Shown: piece by piece, positions 1 through 9,842 of the stretch
Layout of the letters: the number at the start of each line of letters is the position of its first letter
Position numbering within the stretch: the stretch's first letter is position 1
Made by a program: the position numbers and the translations under genes
Notes under the pieces: generated by a model
The model's input: the letters and a program-made list of their open reading frames with translations, nothing else
Databases searched by the model: none
Told to the model about the DNA's origin: nothing
Source: a virus
Direction: 5' to 3' (one strand)
Length of the DNA stretch: 30,078 nucleotides
Virus record (IMG/VR): IMGVR_UViG_3300035145_001816
Coordinates: 1 to 30,078 of that record

Positions 1-60
1 CGAGGACGTAAAACTGGTCGTAGAATTCTGATATATATCATAGGTCAAATCCCATTCTAG
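1..60 (+). CDS. 3' end of an upstream virion gene (partial)
   Basis: Only the C-terminal codons of the preceding gene are present. Frame 1 is open from the window edge and ends with TAG at 58-60, giving a basic and hydrophobic tail (ends GQIPF). Frame 2 gives a shorter tail (EDVKLVVEF) ending with TGA at 29-31, followed by a 38-base A+T-rich gap. Either could be the real one and I cannot decide from so little sequence. If the order follows T4, with the neck gene at the far end of the window, the upstream gene could be the baseplate wedge gene 8. That is inferred from gene order only. Confidence 0.35.
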   Translation, partial: RGRKTGRRILIYIIGQIPF

Positions 61-69
61 CTTAGTAAT

Positions 70-3000
70 ATGCCCCAGAGTACGAATCTAAATAAAGCTC
101 CATATTTTGACGATTTTGATCAGGACAGTAACTTCTATAGAGTGCTCTTTAGACCTGGATATTCTATCCAGTCTAGAGAGTTAACTACTCTACAATCTAT
201 TTTACAAAATCAGGTTGAAAGCCTTGCTAAAGCAAACTTTAAGCAAGGATCTGTTGTTGTCCCTGGGGAAGTTATTGTTGATAGACAGTATAGTTATGTA
301 AAAGTAAGTTCATTTACCAATAATTTACAGATTACCGATTATATCGGTAAAAAAATGACTGGTAATAGTTCTGGGGTAGTTGCTACCGTTCTTAGTGCCA
401 CAGCGGCAAATACGACTGATTCAGCAACTTTATTTGTTAAGTATGAAGATGGAGGAACAGATAACGCATCAGTCACTTTTAGCGAAGGCGAGACAATTAC
501 TGCCAATTCAGCAGGATCTCCAACAGCAATTGTTGGTATCACTGGAAATGTAAAACCAACTAACAGCAATGCCATGGGGTATGGTTCTGCTGTATCTGTA
601 AGGGAGGGTGTTTACTTTATTAACGGTACTCTTGTTAAGAATGATGATGAAACTGTAATTCTTGACAAATATGGGAATGAACCGACTTATAAAGTAGGTT
701 TTGTTGTATCCGAGCAACTCATTACACCAGAAGAAGATTTTTCTTTGCTTGATAATGCTCAGGGTTATTCTAACTTTGCTGCTCCTGGAGCACATAGACT
801 GAAGATGACTGTATCTTTGGTTAAGAGACCAATTGATGCTCCAGAGCAAAAAGATTTTGTACAGTTGCTTTCCATCAAGAATGGAGTTAGTAACGCAACT
901 GTAGAACTTGTCTCCGCTAATGGTTTAATTGATGATGTACTTGCCAGAAGAACTTTTGATGAATCTGGAGATTATGTAGTAAAAGATTTCTTATTAGGAT
1001 TTAAGGAGCATCTTTCTTCTCAATCTAATAATGGCGTATACACTGCCGCTCAGGGAGGATCTGAGTCTAAATTTGTAGCATCATTAGAACCAGGCAAGGC
1101 ATATGTCAAAGGTTATGAAATTGAGACTACATCAACTAGGTATATTGATGTAGATAAAGCAAGAGATAGTGAGACACAGGAAAATAACTCAGTAACTCCA
1201 TCAGAGGGTTCAAATTATACTGTAAAGAATATTCTTTCATTCCCTGACGTTGAAAGTAAGTCTGCTGCTCTTACTGGTACTGGACTGCTAAGTACGAATG
1301 CTTTCCAAGAATTGAAATTTTATGATAGGTTTAGTGATATTGCTTTCGGTGACACCACTGCTAACTTGGATGAAACTGCCCCAGAAGCAGAAAATTTCTG
1401 GATTCTTACTCTCGAATCACCATCTGCCACTACAATTCCTCCTGTAGGAACTAACTGGACTAATGGAGCAATTAATGGAGAGATTAGATATTATGTTTTA
1501 AACGCATCAAATACAGAAGCAGTTGCTATTGTAACCAAACCATCTTCTGTTGGATTTTCAATTGGTGAACCATTATCTGGAGGTGGAGTATCAGCAACTC
1601 TTAAGACAGCAGAGAGAATTTCTACGCCTTTTGTTGGAATTGGTAAGACTAAATCATTTAAGTTCTTATCAGGCACTTCTACTTCTGGTGTTTATAGTAA
1701 ATCTGCGTTATTTAAACTAGGACTTTTTGGAGTAGAATATTTCACTAAGATCTCTTGTAAGAATCCTCTGAACTTCAGTGTAGGTAAATTTATTACTGGA
1801 CAGACTAGTAACGCTAGAGGTATTGTAGAACAACTTCTTTCAGATACAAACGAACTCATTTTGTCTGGTGTAATTGGTGAGTTTGCTGAAGGAGAAACTC
1901 TTTTATCTGAACAAGATGGAACTACAACTCCATATAACTTTGTATCACAAGAAGGTACTATCTCTGATTTTAAGGCAGTATCCTTTGGTCAAAATTATGA
2001 TGCTGATCCATCTGGAGATGTTACTGCCATTAATATCAATGGTGTAAACCGTCTTTCTGATATTGGAGTATCTAATATTACTGTTCTTAACAATGAACTG
2101 CGTTCTATTACACTAACTGCTGAGGCTAGAGAAGCTATTGGTACATTCACAACTGCTCCTGTTGTTGAGGTTGTTGCTACAAACGGTTATGGATGTCAGG
2201 TAATTGCTAACCTTAATGATAGTACGGTCATTAATTATGATTCGTCTTTTGTTAAGAGTTTCTTTAATGCTACCACTGGCAATACATTTGCGGGCGATAT
2301 TGCTTCAGAAGAATCTACTTTCTATATTGATGGTGGAGAAACATTTACTGCGTCGGAAGGTGATTATTTTATCACTGCTGACAACCTTGGTTCTAGACCA
2401 GATCTTGATTTAGTATCTGGTGACAATATTTCCATTGTAGATAATACTGGTGTAACTAGAAAGTATATCGTTAGATTTGCCACACCTGATGGATCTACCA
2501 ATACTGCTAGAATCTATGTTTATGGAGCAGTCTTATCTAACTTCAGTGCGAAGAAAGTTGCTAGAGTTCGTTCTAAACTTTCTGGTGTAGAGTCAAACTC
2601 ACTGATCTATCCTCTTGCCAATAAGCATGTAAAGACTCTTGTACTTGATGCCAACAACACTAATATCAATTATACAGTACAAAAAGAATTCATTGGTAAC
2701 TTTGATGCTGCTGGATCTGCTAGCGTAAGTGTCGGAACTAACGAACAGTTCCTTGGTTACACATCAGAGAACTATGTATTAAGTAATCCAGATACAGGAG
2801 ATCTTTTGGATCTTTCTGGTGCTGTCACAGTTGGAGCAAGTTCTGGATCTATTACTATCGATTTAGGGGCAACATTTGCTAATATTCCATACAAGTTAAT
2901 TGCTCCTGTTAGAAAGGTAGATACCGTACCAAAAACTAAAGTTCTTGTAGAAGATCAAGAATATAATGTCGGAACTGGATTTGGAGATCCTTCAATTCCT

Positions 3001-6000
3001 CTTGAGTATGCTGATGGATATAAACTCAAAGCAGTTTACATGTCAGCTACTGCTGCTGATGCTACTAGAAATGATGTTGAGGTTACCGATCGTTTTACAT
3101 TCGATGGTGGACAGAGAGATACCCACTATGATCTCGCAAGACTTAATCTGAAACCAGGAGAAATTGTTCCTACAAATAAACTTCTTGTAGTATTTGATTA
3201 TTTCAAGCATGTTGGTGGTGTAAACACAGGTGACTACTTTACAGTTGACTCCTACACTAACATCAATTATACGGATATTCCATCATTTGAATCAAGTGTA
3301 TATGGAACTGTTTCATTGAGAGATGTAGTTGATTTTAGACCAAGAGTTTCTGACTATACTGGTCTTGACACTGAAACTGTTCTCCCTGGTTACAGTGATA
3401 AAGTTACTGTAAATTCTCTGAAGTTCACTGGAAATGGTTCATCAGCATCTACCTTAGCATTGCCAGGTACTGCTTTTGAGTCTGGATATGAGTATTATTT
3501 GAATAGAATCGATTCGATTTATATTACTAAATCTGGAAAATTTGCTGTTGCCAAGGGAACCCCATCACTAAACCCACAGACCCCAGAAGAGTTGTCTGAC
3601 GGTATCTTGCTTTATCATATCAATATTCCTGCTTATACTTATTCTCTTGAGGATATTACATCTAAGTCATTTGATAATCGTCGCTATACAATGCGCGATA
3701 TTGGTAAACTTGAGAAAAGAATTGAAAAGTTAGAATACTACACTGTCTTAAGTCTTCTTGAGCAAGATACATTTAATAGTCAAGTGAAAGATGAGTTTGG
3801 TAATGATAGATTCAAGAATGGCATTCTTGTAGATAACTTTGAGGGTCATGGAGTAGGTAATACTATCTCTACTGATTATAAGTGTGCTATTGATACTCAA
3901 ACTGGTGTTTTGAGACCAAGTTTTATTTCGTCTCAAACAAAACTTAGAGAGTCTAATATCAATGATCCACAGAGAACTGCTAGTGGATATTCGAGAAAGG
4001 GTGATCTCGCAACTCTTCCATTCACACAACAATCAACGGTTAGCAATCCTTATGCTACAAAGACTATTTCTATCAACCCAGATAAGTCAGCAAAATATTC
4101 TGGTATTGTAACTTTAACGCCTAACATTGATGAATGGAAGGATACTTACACCACACCAGAATTGATTGTCAATGAAAATGCTGTCTTTGACAATATCAAA
4201 AATCATAATGATAATCTTTGGGGTAGTCTCTGGAATGAATGGCAAATTTCTTGGTGTGGTTGTCCATCATATGCGCTAAATAACTCCACTAATTTTGTGG
4301 GAGCATCTAATCAATTTGCTTCAAATCCTGATCTGGTTATTTCTGGTAAGACTAGATCTAGATCAAGAAATGGTACTCAAAATAGACTTTCTCCATATGG
4401 GTCTTCTACAATTGACAGAGGACAGAAAGTACTTTCAGTTCCATACAATCCTTATATCAGAAGTAAGCAAATTGAATTTGTTGCTGAAGGACTCGAACCA
4501 AATACTAGACTATATGCTTTCTTTGAAGGTATTGATGTTTCATCATGGATTAACCCAGATGATGTGACTAATATCACATCACCATTTACAGGAATTGCTG
4601 GATATGCCGAGAAAGGATTCGGTGAATCAATCATCACAGATAATAACGGCAATGTAAGTGGAATTTTCTTAGTTCCCAATGGTTACGCACCAATCAAGGG
4701 TAAGAAAACTATTGATTTAACTTCCACCCCTGGATCTTTCTATGATACTGGAAGTACAAGAAGATCATTCATTGTCGGAAATAAATCATTTAGATTGACA
4801 TCAAGTTCTTCTAATAGCGGAAACAGTGAAAATGTCTCTACATTTGCTGAGGCAGCATACACTGTAAGTGGTCTTCCAGAAACATTCGCTACAACAATTC
4901 AATCTACAAGAGTTCCTTATCTTAGCAGAAGATCTGTCTCAAACTCCGACACAGTTCAGTATGCTGGTAGCTCACTTGTCAATATTAATCAGACAGGTCT
5001 TTTAGATCCACTTGCTCAGACATTTAAAGTTAGTGGATTTGATGAAGGTATGTTTATGTCAAGTGTTGACTTATACTTTGCTAATAAGTCAATTCCTACA
5101 GGAGAAGATACAGATAGACCAGTTACAGTTTATCTGACCGAGACTAATGGTGGTATTCCCACAAGAAAGGTTCTTCCTTTCAGTGAAGTAACAATGAATT
5201 CTGATACTAATCTTAGAATTAAGATTAGCACAGATGTACCAACTGGTATTACTCTTCTTGCTGGTGAAACTATTACTGGCAAAACCTCAGGTGCTATTGG
5301 AACCATCAAGTCTAATCTAACTGTAACCTCAGCAAATACAAGATATAATCTGATTCTCACCAATCATAATGGTATTGAATTTGTCGCTGGGGAAGAGTTC
5401 TTTGTTAATAGATCTCCATCTATTACAGCAACTACCTTTAATATTGATGAAGATTCTGGTGTAGTTGAAAAAATTCGCGTTACTTCCTTTGGTTCTGGAT
5501 ATGATGATCTGACTACTACTATCAATATCAATGGTGATACGGGTGGAATCTTTGGAACTTCAGCAACTGCCTCACCTAAAATTTATAATGGCAAAATCTT
5601 TGAAATTGATGTAACCAACAAAGGAAATGGTTATTATACAGCACCAACTATCATTATTGGTGGCGGAGATGGATTAGCATCTGCTGAAGCTGTATTTAAA
5701 ATTACTAATCCTGCTGTTAGGATGGGTATTTCAACTTCTGCCGATGCTACGATTAAAACAAGATTTAATTTTCCATCTCCAGTATACTTACAAAATGATG
5801 CTACATATGCGATTGTAGTTACTACGTCCTCCAAGGATTACACACTTTATAGTTCTTTAGTTGGTGATCAAATTCTTAATAGTGTAGTCGTAGCAGCAAA
5901 TCAACCTAATGTAGGATCTATCTATAAGTCACAAAATTCAGCAGCATGGACTGAGGATACGATTGAGGATCTGAAGTTCGAGGTTAACAGATGCGTATTC

Positions 6001-7635
6001 TCTACTTCTACAACTGCAACAATTGAACTTGTGAATGACGATTTAGAGTATGTAGAACTTCCCAGTAACCCAATTTTTGTTGATGATACATTAGGCACAT
6101 CAGCTTTATTTGGTTCTAATCAAAAGATTCTTCGTGTTAATCATCCTAATCATGGCATGAAGGAAGGTGATGTTGTCATCTTAGATAACGTCATTGGTGC
6201 TGGATCAACAAATGCTATTTTTGGTGTTCCATCTACTCTTATTAATGGACTTCATTCCGTAAGTAATGTTGGTATTGATGATTATTGTATTCAGATTGAT
6301 TCCACGTTGTGGAACACTGCTAACGTTGCTATGACAGGAAGTGGATCTGGTGGTGGAACAGCAGTTAGAGCAACAACTAACAAGTTGTATCAAGTTGTCT
6401 CACCACAGATTTCTATTCTCTCATTCCCATCATCTACTATTTCGCAGTCCATTAAAACAGCATTCGGTAAACCAGTTGATTCTACTGTAACCAATGAATA
6501 TTCTCTAGCACCTACAGTTAACATTACACCAAATGATAACTATTTCTTCGAGGAATCTAGAGTAATTGCTTCTCCTATTAACGAGGTGTATAGAGCACAA
6601 TCTACACTATTGAATGGCGGAAGTTCTGCTACTTACAATATCTCTTTCCAAACAGAAAAAGATAATGTATCACCTGTCCTGGATGTTAATAGATGTAATC
6701 TTATCACTATTGGTTCCAGAATGGATAATCCAACAGGAAATGAAGATAGATTCGGTACTGTCTCACAAACATTGAGCGTACCAACATCTTCAGATTATAC
6801 TGTTAGCACTATTAGTCCTGATGTAGTATCCACTACTGTTATTACATATACAAATCCAGGTGGTGGTGATTTCACACCTACTGTGGACAGTGCCAGCAGA
6901 CTTACACAAACTAATGGTGCTTCTGGACAGATTGTTTCTGTGGACCTTATTAACAGCAGATTAGTATTGATTGATGTTGTTGGTGATTTTATTGCTGCTA
7001 ATACTATTAGTCAAGGTGGTGTTTCCGCTACTCTTTCAACAATCACTACTAAATCTGGTATTGTAATCGGTTGGGATTCTGGCACAGGATCACTTAAAGT
7101 TAAGATGACTACCGTGGATTTATTTGTTGCTGGTGATATCATTGATGATAGCAACTCAGGAACATCTCCTGTGACTCAAAGAACTATCACTGCTTCGGAA
7201 AGTTCTGGTGGATTCTTATTTGTTGATGAAGAATCATTCAATGGATCTGCCGCTTCTAAATATCTTACAAAAGAAGTTACTCTTGAAACTCCTGGAACCG
7301 CACTTGACTGTAAGATTACTGCTAACTTGTTTAGCAATAATAACATGAAAGTCATGTATAAAATCAGACCTGATGGAAGTTCCGAGAACTTTGATAATAT
7401 TTCTTGGGAATATTTCAACGGAACAGGACTTTCGGATAATAATTCCAATATTATTCCTAAGAGTGAAAAGACACTTGCTCCATCTGTCGAGGATCTGAAT
7501 TCTTATCTTGAATACGCTTACACAGCAAATAACTTGAAACCATTCTCATCATTTGCTATTAAGATTGTGTTCGTTGGTAGCGATCCAGCACTTGCTCCAA
7601 GAGTAGAAGATCTGAGAGTTATTGCCCACTCATAA
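70..7635 (+). CDS. Giant DUF4815-type virion structural protein (baseplate/fibre region)
   Basis: This 2521-aa protein resembles the large DUF4815-type structural proteins of T4-like cyanophages. The N-terminus (residues 1-80) carries a family-like segment with YFDDFD and RPGYSIQSRELTTLQS. A GKAYVKGYE motif lies near residue 345. A predicted coiled coil (RDIGKLEKRIEKLEYY) lies at about 1210-1225. GLEPNTRLYAFFEGIDVSSW lies at about 1470-1490, and DPLAQTFKVSGF begins near 1645. Between these are several beta modules of the type GetItG-tSGA-gti and GSGY-tt-ININGD-GG, which look like domains inserted into the core. It has no signal peptide or membrane segment. The start follows an A+T-rich gap with no clear Shine-Dalgarno site. 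It overlaps the next gene by one base (TAATG), which suggests translational coupling. By position it may do the work of T4 gp9/gp10 at the baseplate edge, but no sequence similarity to those is evident. Confidence 0.85.
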   Translation: MPQSTNLNKAPYFDDFDQDSNFYRVLFRPGYSIQSRELTTLQSILQNQVESLAKANFKQGSVVVPGEVIVDRQYSYVKVSSFTNNLQITDYIGKKMTGNSSGVVATVLSATAANTTDSATLFVKYEDGGTDNASVTFSEGETITANSAGSPTAIVGITGNVKPTNSNAMGYGSAVSVREGVYFINGTLVKNDDETVILDKYGNEPTYKVGFVVSEQLITPEEDFSLLDNAQGYSNFAAPGAHRLKMTVSLVKRPIDAPEQKDFVQLLSIKNGVSNATVELVSANGLIDDVLARRTFDESGDYVVKDFLLGFKEHLSSQSNNGVYTAAQGGSESKFVASLEPGKAYVKGYEIETTSTRYIDVDKARDSETQENNSVTPSEGSNYTVKNILSFPDVESKSAALTGTGLLSTNAFQELKFYDRFSDIAFGDTTANLDETAPEAENFWILTLESPSATTIPPVGTNWTNGAINGEIRYYVLNASNTEAVAIVTKPSSVGFSIGEPLSGGGVSATLKTAERISTPFVGIGKTKSFKFLSGTSTSGVYSKSALFKLGLFGVEYFTKISCKNPLNFSVGKFITGQTSNARGIVEQLLSDTNELILSGVIGEFAEGETLLSEQDGTTTPYNFVSQEGTISDFKAVSFGQNYDADPSGDVTAININGVNRLSDIGVSNITVLNNELRSITLTAEAREAIGTFTTAPVVEVVATNGYGCQVIANLNDSTVINYDSSFVKSFFNATTGNTFAGDIASEESTFYIDGGETFTASEGDYFITADNLGSRPDLDLVSGDNISIVDNTGVTRKYIVRFATPDGSTNTARIYVYGAVLSNFSAKKVARVRSKLSGVESNSLIYPLANKHVKTLVLDANNTNINYTVQKEFIGNFDAAGSASVSVGTNEQFLGYTSENYVLSNPDTGDLLDLSGAVTVGASSGSITIDLGATFANIPYKLIAPVRKVDTVPKTKVLVEDQEYNVGTGFGDPSIPLEYADGYKLKAVYMSATAADATRNDVEVTDRFTFDGGQRDTHYDLARLNLKPGEIVPTNKLLVVFDYFKHVGGVNTGDYFTVDSYTNINYTDIPSFESSVYGTVSLRDVVDFRPRVSDYTGLDTETVLPGYSDKVTVNSLKFTGNGSSASTLALPGTAFESGYEYYLNRIDSIYITKSGKFAVAKGTPSLNPQTPEELSDGILLYHINIPAYTYSLEDITSKSFDNRRYTMRDIGKLEKRIEKLEYYTVLSLLEQDTFNSQVKDEFGNDRFKNGILVDNFEGHGVGNTISTDYKCAIDTQTGVLRPSFISSQTKLRESNINDPQRTASGYSRKGDLATLPFTQQSTVSNPYATKTISINPDKSAKYSGIVTLTPNIDEWKDTYTTPELIVNENAVFDNIKNHNDNLWGSLWNEWQISWCGCPSYALNNSTNFVGASNQFASNPDLVISGKTRSRSRNGTQNRLSPYGSSTIDRGQKVLSVPYNPYIRSKQIEFVAEGLEPNTRLYAFFEGIDVSSWINPDDVTNITSPFTGIAGYAEKGFGESIITDNNGNVSGIFLVPNGYAPIKGKKTIDLTSTPGSFYDTGSTRRSFIVGNKSFRLTSSSSNSGNSENVSTFAEAAYTVSGLPETFATTIQSTRVPYLSRRSVSNSDTVQYAGSSLVNINQTGLLDPLAQTFKVSGFDEGMFMSSVDLYFANKSIPTGEDTDRPVTVYLTETNGGIPTRKVLPFSEVTMNSDTNLRIKISTDVPTGITLLAGETITGKTSGAIGTIKSNLTVTSANTRYNLILTNHNGIEFVAGEEFFVNRSPSITATTFNIDEDSGVVEKIRVTSFGSGYDDLTTTININGDTGGIFGTSATASPKIYNGKIFEIDVTNKGNGYYTAPTIIIGGGDGLASAEAVFKITNPAVRMGISTSADATIKTRFNFPSPVYLQNDATYAIVVTTSSKDYTLYSSLVGDQILNSVVVAANQPNVGSIYKSQNSAAWTEDTIEDLKFEVNRCVFSTSTTATIELVNDDLEYVELPSNPIFVDDTLGTSALFGSNQKILRVNHPNHGMKEGDVVILDNVIGAGSTNAIFGVPSTLINGLHSVSNVGIDDYCIQIDSTLWNTANVAMTGSGSGGGTAVRATTNKLYQVVSPQISILSFPSSTISQSIKTAFGKPVDSTVTNEYSLAPTVNITPNDNYFFEESRVIASPINEVYRAQSTLLNGGSSATYNISFQTEKDNVSPVLDVNRCNLITIGSRMDNPTGNEDRFGTVSQTLSVPTSSDYTVSTISPDVVSTTVITYTNPGGGDFTPTVDSASRLTQTNGASGQIVSVDLINSRLVLIDVVGDFIAANTISQGGVSATLSTITTKSGIVIGWDSGTGSLKVKMTTVDLFVAGDIIDDSNSGTSPVTQRTITASESSGGFLFVDEESFNGSAASKYLTKEVTLETPGTALDCKITANLFSNNNMKVMYKIRPDGSSENFDNISWEYFNGTGLSDNNSNIIPKSEKTLAPSVEDLNSYLEYAYTANNLKPFSSFAIKIVFVGSDPALAPRVEDLRVIAHS

Positions 7636-7838
7636 TGGATAAGATTAAAGTAGAAGGTCACAGCAACTTATATCGCGATTCTCAAAGTGGTGCTGTGATC
7701 AACTCTAATCGTTCTGAGTATGAACGATATATGAAAGCAAAAGCAAATAGAGATGGTATGGTGAATGAGATAAATACTTTGAGGCAAGAACTTGATGAAA
7801 TCAAGCAATTATTAAAGCAAATTACCAATGGCAATTAG
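7635..7838 (+). CDS. Small coiled-coil protein, probably virion-associated
   Basis: This is a 67-aa charged protein. The N-terminal half is polar (HSNLYRDSQSGAVINSNRSE). The C-terminal half, residues 30-64, is a heptad-like helix (MVNEINTLRQELDEIKQLL) that could form a short coiled coil. It is coupled to both neighbours: its ATG shares a base with the stop of the giant upstream gene, and its last 11 bases overlap the start of the fibre-like gene. This suggests it is made in fixed ratio with them and could be a trimerisation or assembly factor for the fibre. I do not know a T4 counterpart. The function is inferred from context only. Confidence 0.8.
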   Translation: MDKIKVEGHSNLYRDSQSGAVINSNRSEYERYMKAKANRDGMVNEINTLRQELDEIKQLLKQITNGN

Positions 7839-9828
7839 AGAAGTCTTAGTCAGTTTTACTTTTGAACAACAGCGCCAGATGATTAACCTCATCGGTACTG
7901 ATGTTGGTGATGCTTCATTACTTTTGACTCCGACAAATGTCGTTGTTACTGCGATCAATGAAGTAATCAATGGTGATGTTGATTTAGCTAATCAGACCAT
8001 TGGAATGGATGATGGCACTCTAGCATCACCAAGTTTATTTTGGGATTCTGGTCAAGGATTTTATAAGGTTGACGCAAATAAATTAGGACTAACTACCAGT
8101 CTTGCCATTACTGGTAATTTAGAAGTAGACGGAGATATTACATTTAGAGCAGGAGTTGGTAGTGGTGGTACACTGACATTCGGTGATCTTAATACTGATA
8201 ATATTGTATTTAATGCTGACATGCAGTCAAGCATTATTCCAGATACAACAGCAAACTATAATTTAGGAAGTGTATCACAACAGTGGAATAATCTTTGGAT
8301 TGATGGCACTGCTAGTATCGATACTCTAACGGTCGATGAAAACTCTCAGTTTATTGGATACCTTCAGGTAGACTCTGGTGATATTAGAGTTCCTAACACT
8401 CAAACTACAGTTGATTTGTTTGATGACTATGCTACAACTGTAGAAACATTTGGTGATGCCACTTATATGAGATTCGGTGCTGATGATGCTACAGGCGAAT
8501 TTGTAATTAGAAGTGGTTTGATCAAAACATCAAGACCGACATTAGAAGTATTCAATACAATTGCCACTACAGTAAACGCATTTGGTGCTGCTAGTAATGT
8601 CGTCATGGGTCTCAGTACCTTTGGGACTACTGGTGTAAATAGCAACTTTAATATCAGATCTGATGATACTGTTCTTGACGGCGACCTCAACGTTAATGGC
8701 GGAGAACTTCTTTCATCATCAAATACATTTGATTTGCTGATTGCTAATAGTGACGTAAGAATCGGTGCTGCTGCTGGAACTGGTGAGACTATCATCAATA
8801 ATACATTGAAGGTTAAAGAAAACCTCGATCTTTCTAACTCAGGCACCAATCTTCTTATCAAAGATAACTTAGTCAATTCATTAGTGGTTAAAGAAGGTTC
8901 TAATGATTATATTAGATTTACTACAACTGATTCTGATGAGAAGATTTTAATCTATAAAGATCTCTACGTTGTAGGTAACCTTGATGTTTCTGGAACCACG
9001 ACCAGCATTGATGTCACCAACTTACTTGTAGAAGATAAGAACATTGAACTTGGTGTTACTAGTGCTTCTCCAACAGACGCTGGAGCAGACGGTGGTGGAA
9101 TCACACTGAAAGCTACGACAGACAAGACGATTACTTATAATAATACCAGTGGACGTTGGGAAACTAATATTGGACTTCAGGTAAATGATGAATTGTATTC
9201 ATCTAGTAATATTATCGTCAAGAGTACTACTGCTACAGATGGATTTCTTGTCCGAGATGCTGCTGATACTACATGGAATGTTGTTATTCCAGGAACTGGA
9301 GCTGCCACCTTTGGACAAGCTTCAAACTCCACAGGAAATAATGGTGTAGCAGTTGGTGGTAATAATGGTTCATTGAATATCTACACTGATAGATATGCGA
9401 CAGACTGCTTCCAAATTCTTAATACAACTGGTAGTGGCACAAACGTTGCATTACAAGCTTTTGGTAACGGCAATCTTACACTTGCTGGAACCATCAGTGA
9501 CTCAATCGGTCCACTGAGAAGACTTGGTGTTCATGTTCATAATGCTGCTACTTACACGTTAGAAATTGGTGATGCTGGGAAAATTGTTAGAGAATCAACT
9601 CTCGGTGCTACTCTTACTGTTCCACAGAACGTGTACTCTGCTGGAGATATGATTTCAATCTTCAATGTTTCCACTGGTGATAATACTATTGCACAAGGTA
9701 CGGGTGTTACTTTATATAATGCTGCAGATGGTACAACTGGTAATAGAACATTAGCAGCAAAAGGAATATGTACAATCGTATGTACTGCGTCAAATGAGTT
9801 TGTAATTTCTGGTACTCAGTTAAGCTAA
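7828..9828 (+). CDS. Tail-fibre-like structural protein
   Basis: This 666-aa, beta-rich, cysteine-poor protein has the look of a trimeric phage fibre. Residues about 85-115 and 140-175 carry repeated short beta strands, including a YNLGS-QWNNLWIDGTAS motif seen in many marine phage fibre proteins. Near residue 380 there is a GNLDVSGTTTSIDVTNLLVE segment, another common fibre shaft motif. The last 100 residues (LGVHVHNAATYTLEIGDAGK onward) look like a compact C-terminal beta domain rich in Ser/Thr/Gly, ending VISGTQLS. There is no obvious enzyme motif. It overlaps the preceding coiled-coil gene by 11 bases and is followed after 14 bases by the putative adhesin. The order of a fibre shaft followed by a glycine-rich adhesin recalls the T-even gene 37/38 arrangement, but I see no homology to gp37. 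Confidence 0.8.
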   Translation: MAIREVLVSFTFEQQRQMINLIGTDVGDASLLLTPTNVVVTAINEVINGDVDLANQTIGMDDGTLASPSLFWDSGQGFYKVDANKLGLTTSLAITGNLEVDGDITFRAGVGSGGTLTFGDLNTDNIVFNADMQSSIIPDTTANYNLGSVSQQWNNLWIDGTASIDTLTVDENSQFIGYLQVDSGDIRVPNTQTTVDLFDDYATTVETFGDATYMRFGADDATGEFVIRSGLIKTSRPTLEVFNTIATTVNAFGAASNVVMGLSTFGTTGVNSNFNIRSDDTVLDGDLNVNGGELLSSSNTFDLLIANSDVRIGAAAGTGETIINNTLKVKENLDLSNSGTNLLIKDNLVNSLVVKEGSNDYIRFTTTDSDEKILIYKDLYVVGNLDVSGTTTSIDVTNLLVEDKNIELGVTSASPTDAGADGGGITLKATTDKTITYNNTSGRWETNIGLQVNDELYSSSNIIVKSTTATDGFLVRDAADTTWNVVIPGTGAATFGQASNSTGNNGVAVGGNNGSLNIYTDRYATDCFQILNTTGSGTNVALQAFGNGNLTLAGTISDSIGPLRRLGVHVHNAATYTLEIGDAGKIVRESTLGATLTVPQNVYSAGDMISIFNVSTGDNTIAQGTGVTLYNAADGTTGNRTLAAKGICTIVCTASNEFVISGTQLS

Positions 9829-9833
9829 GGAGG
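9827..9833 (+). promoter_or_regulatory. Strong ribosome binding site AAGGAGG
   Basis: AAGGAGG overlaps the stop codon of the fibre-like gene and lies 9 bases before the first of two consecutive ATG codons at 9843. It is one of the best Shine-Dalgarno matches in the window. It suggests the adhesin gene is translated efficiently and independently of the upstream gene. The first ATG is the better start by spacing. Confidence 0.8.
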
Positions 9834-9842
9834 TACTCAGAC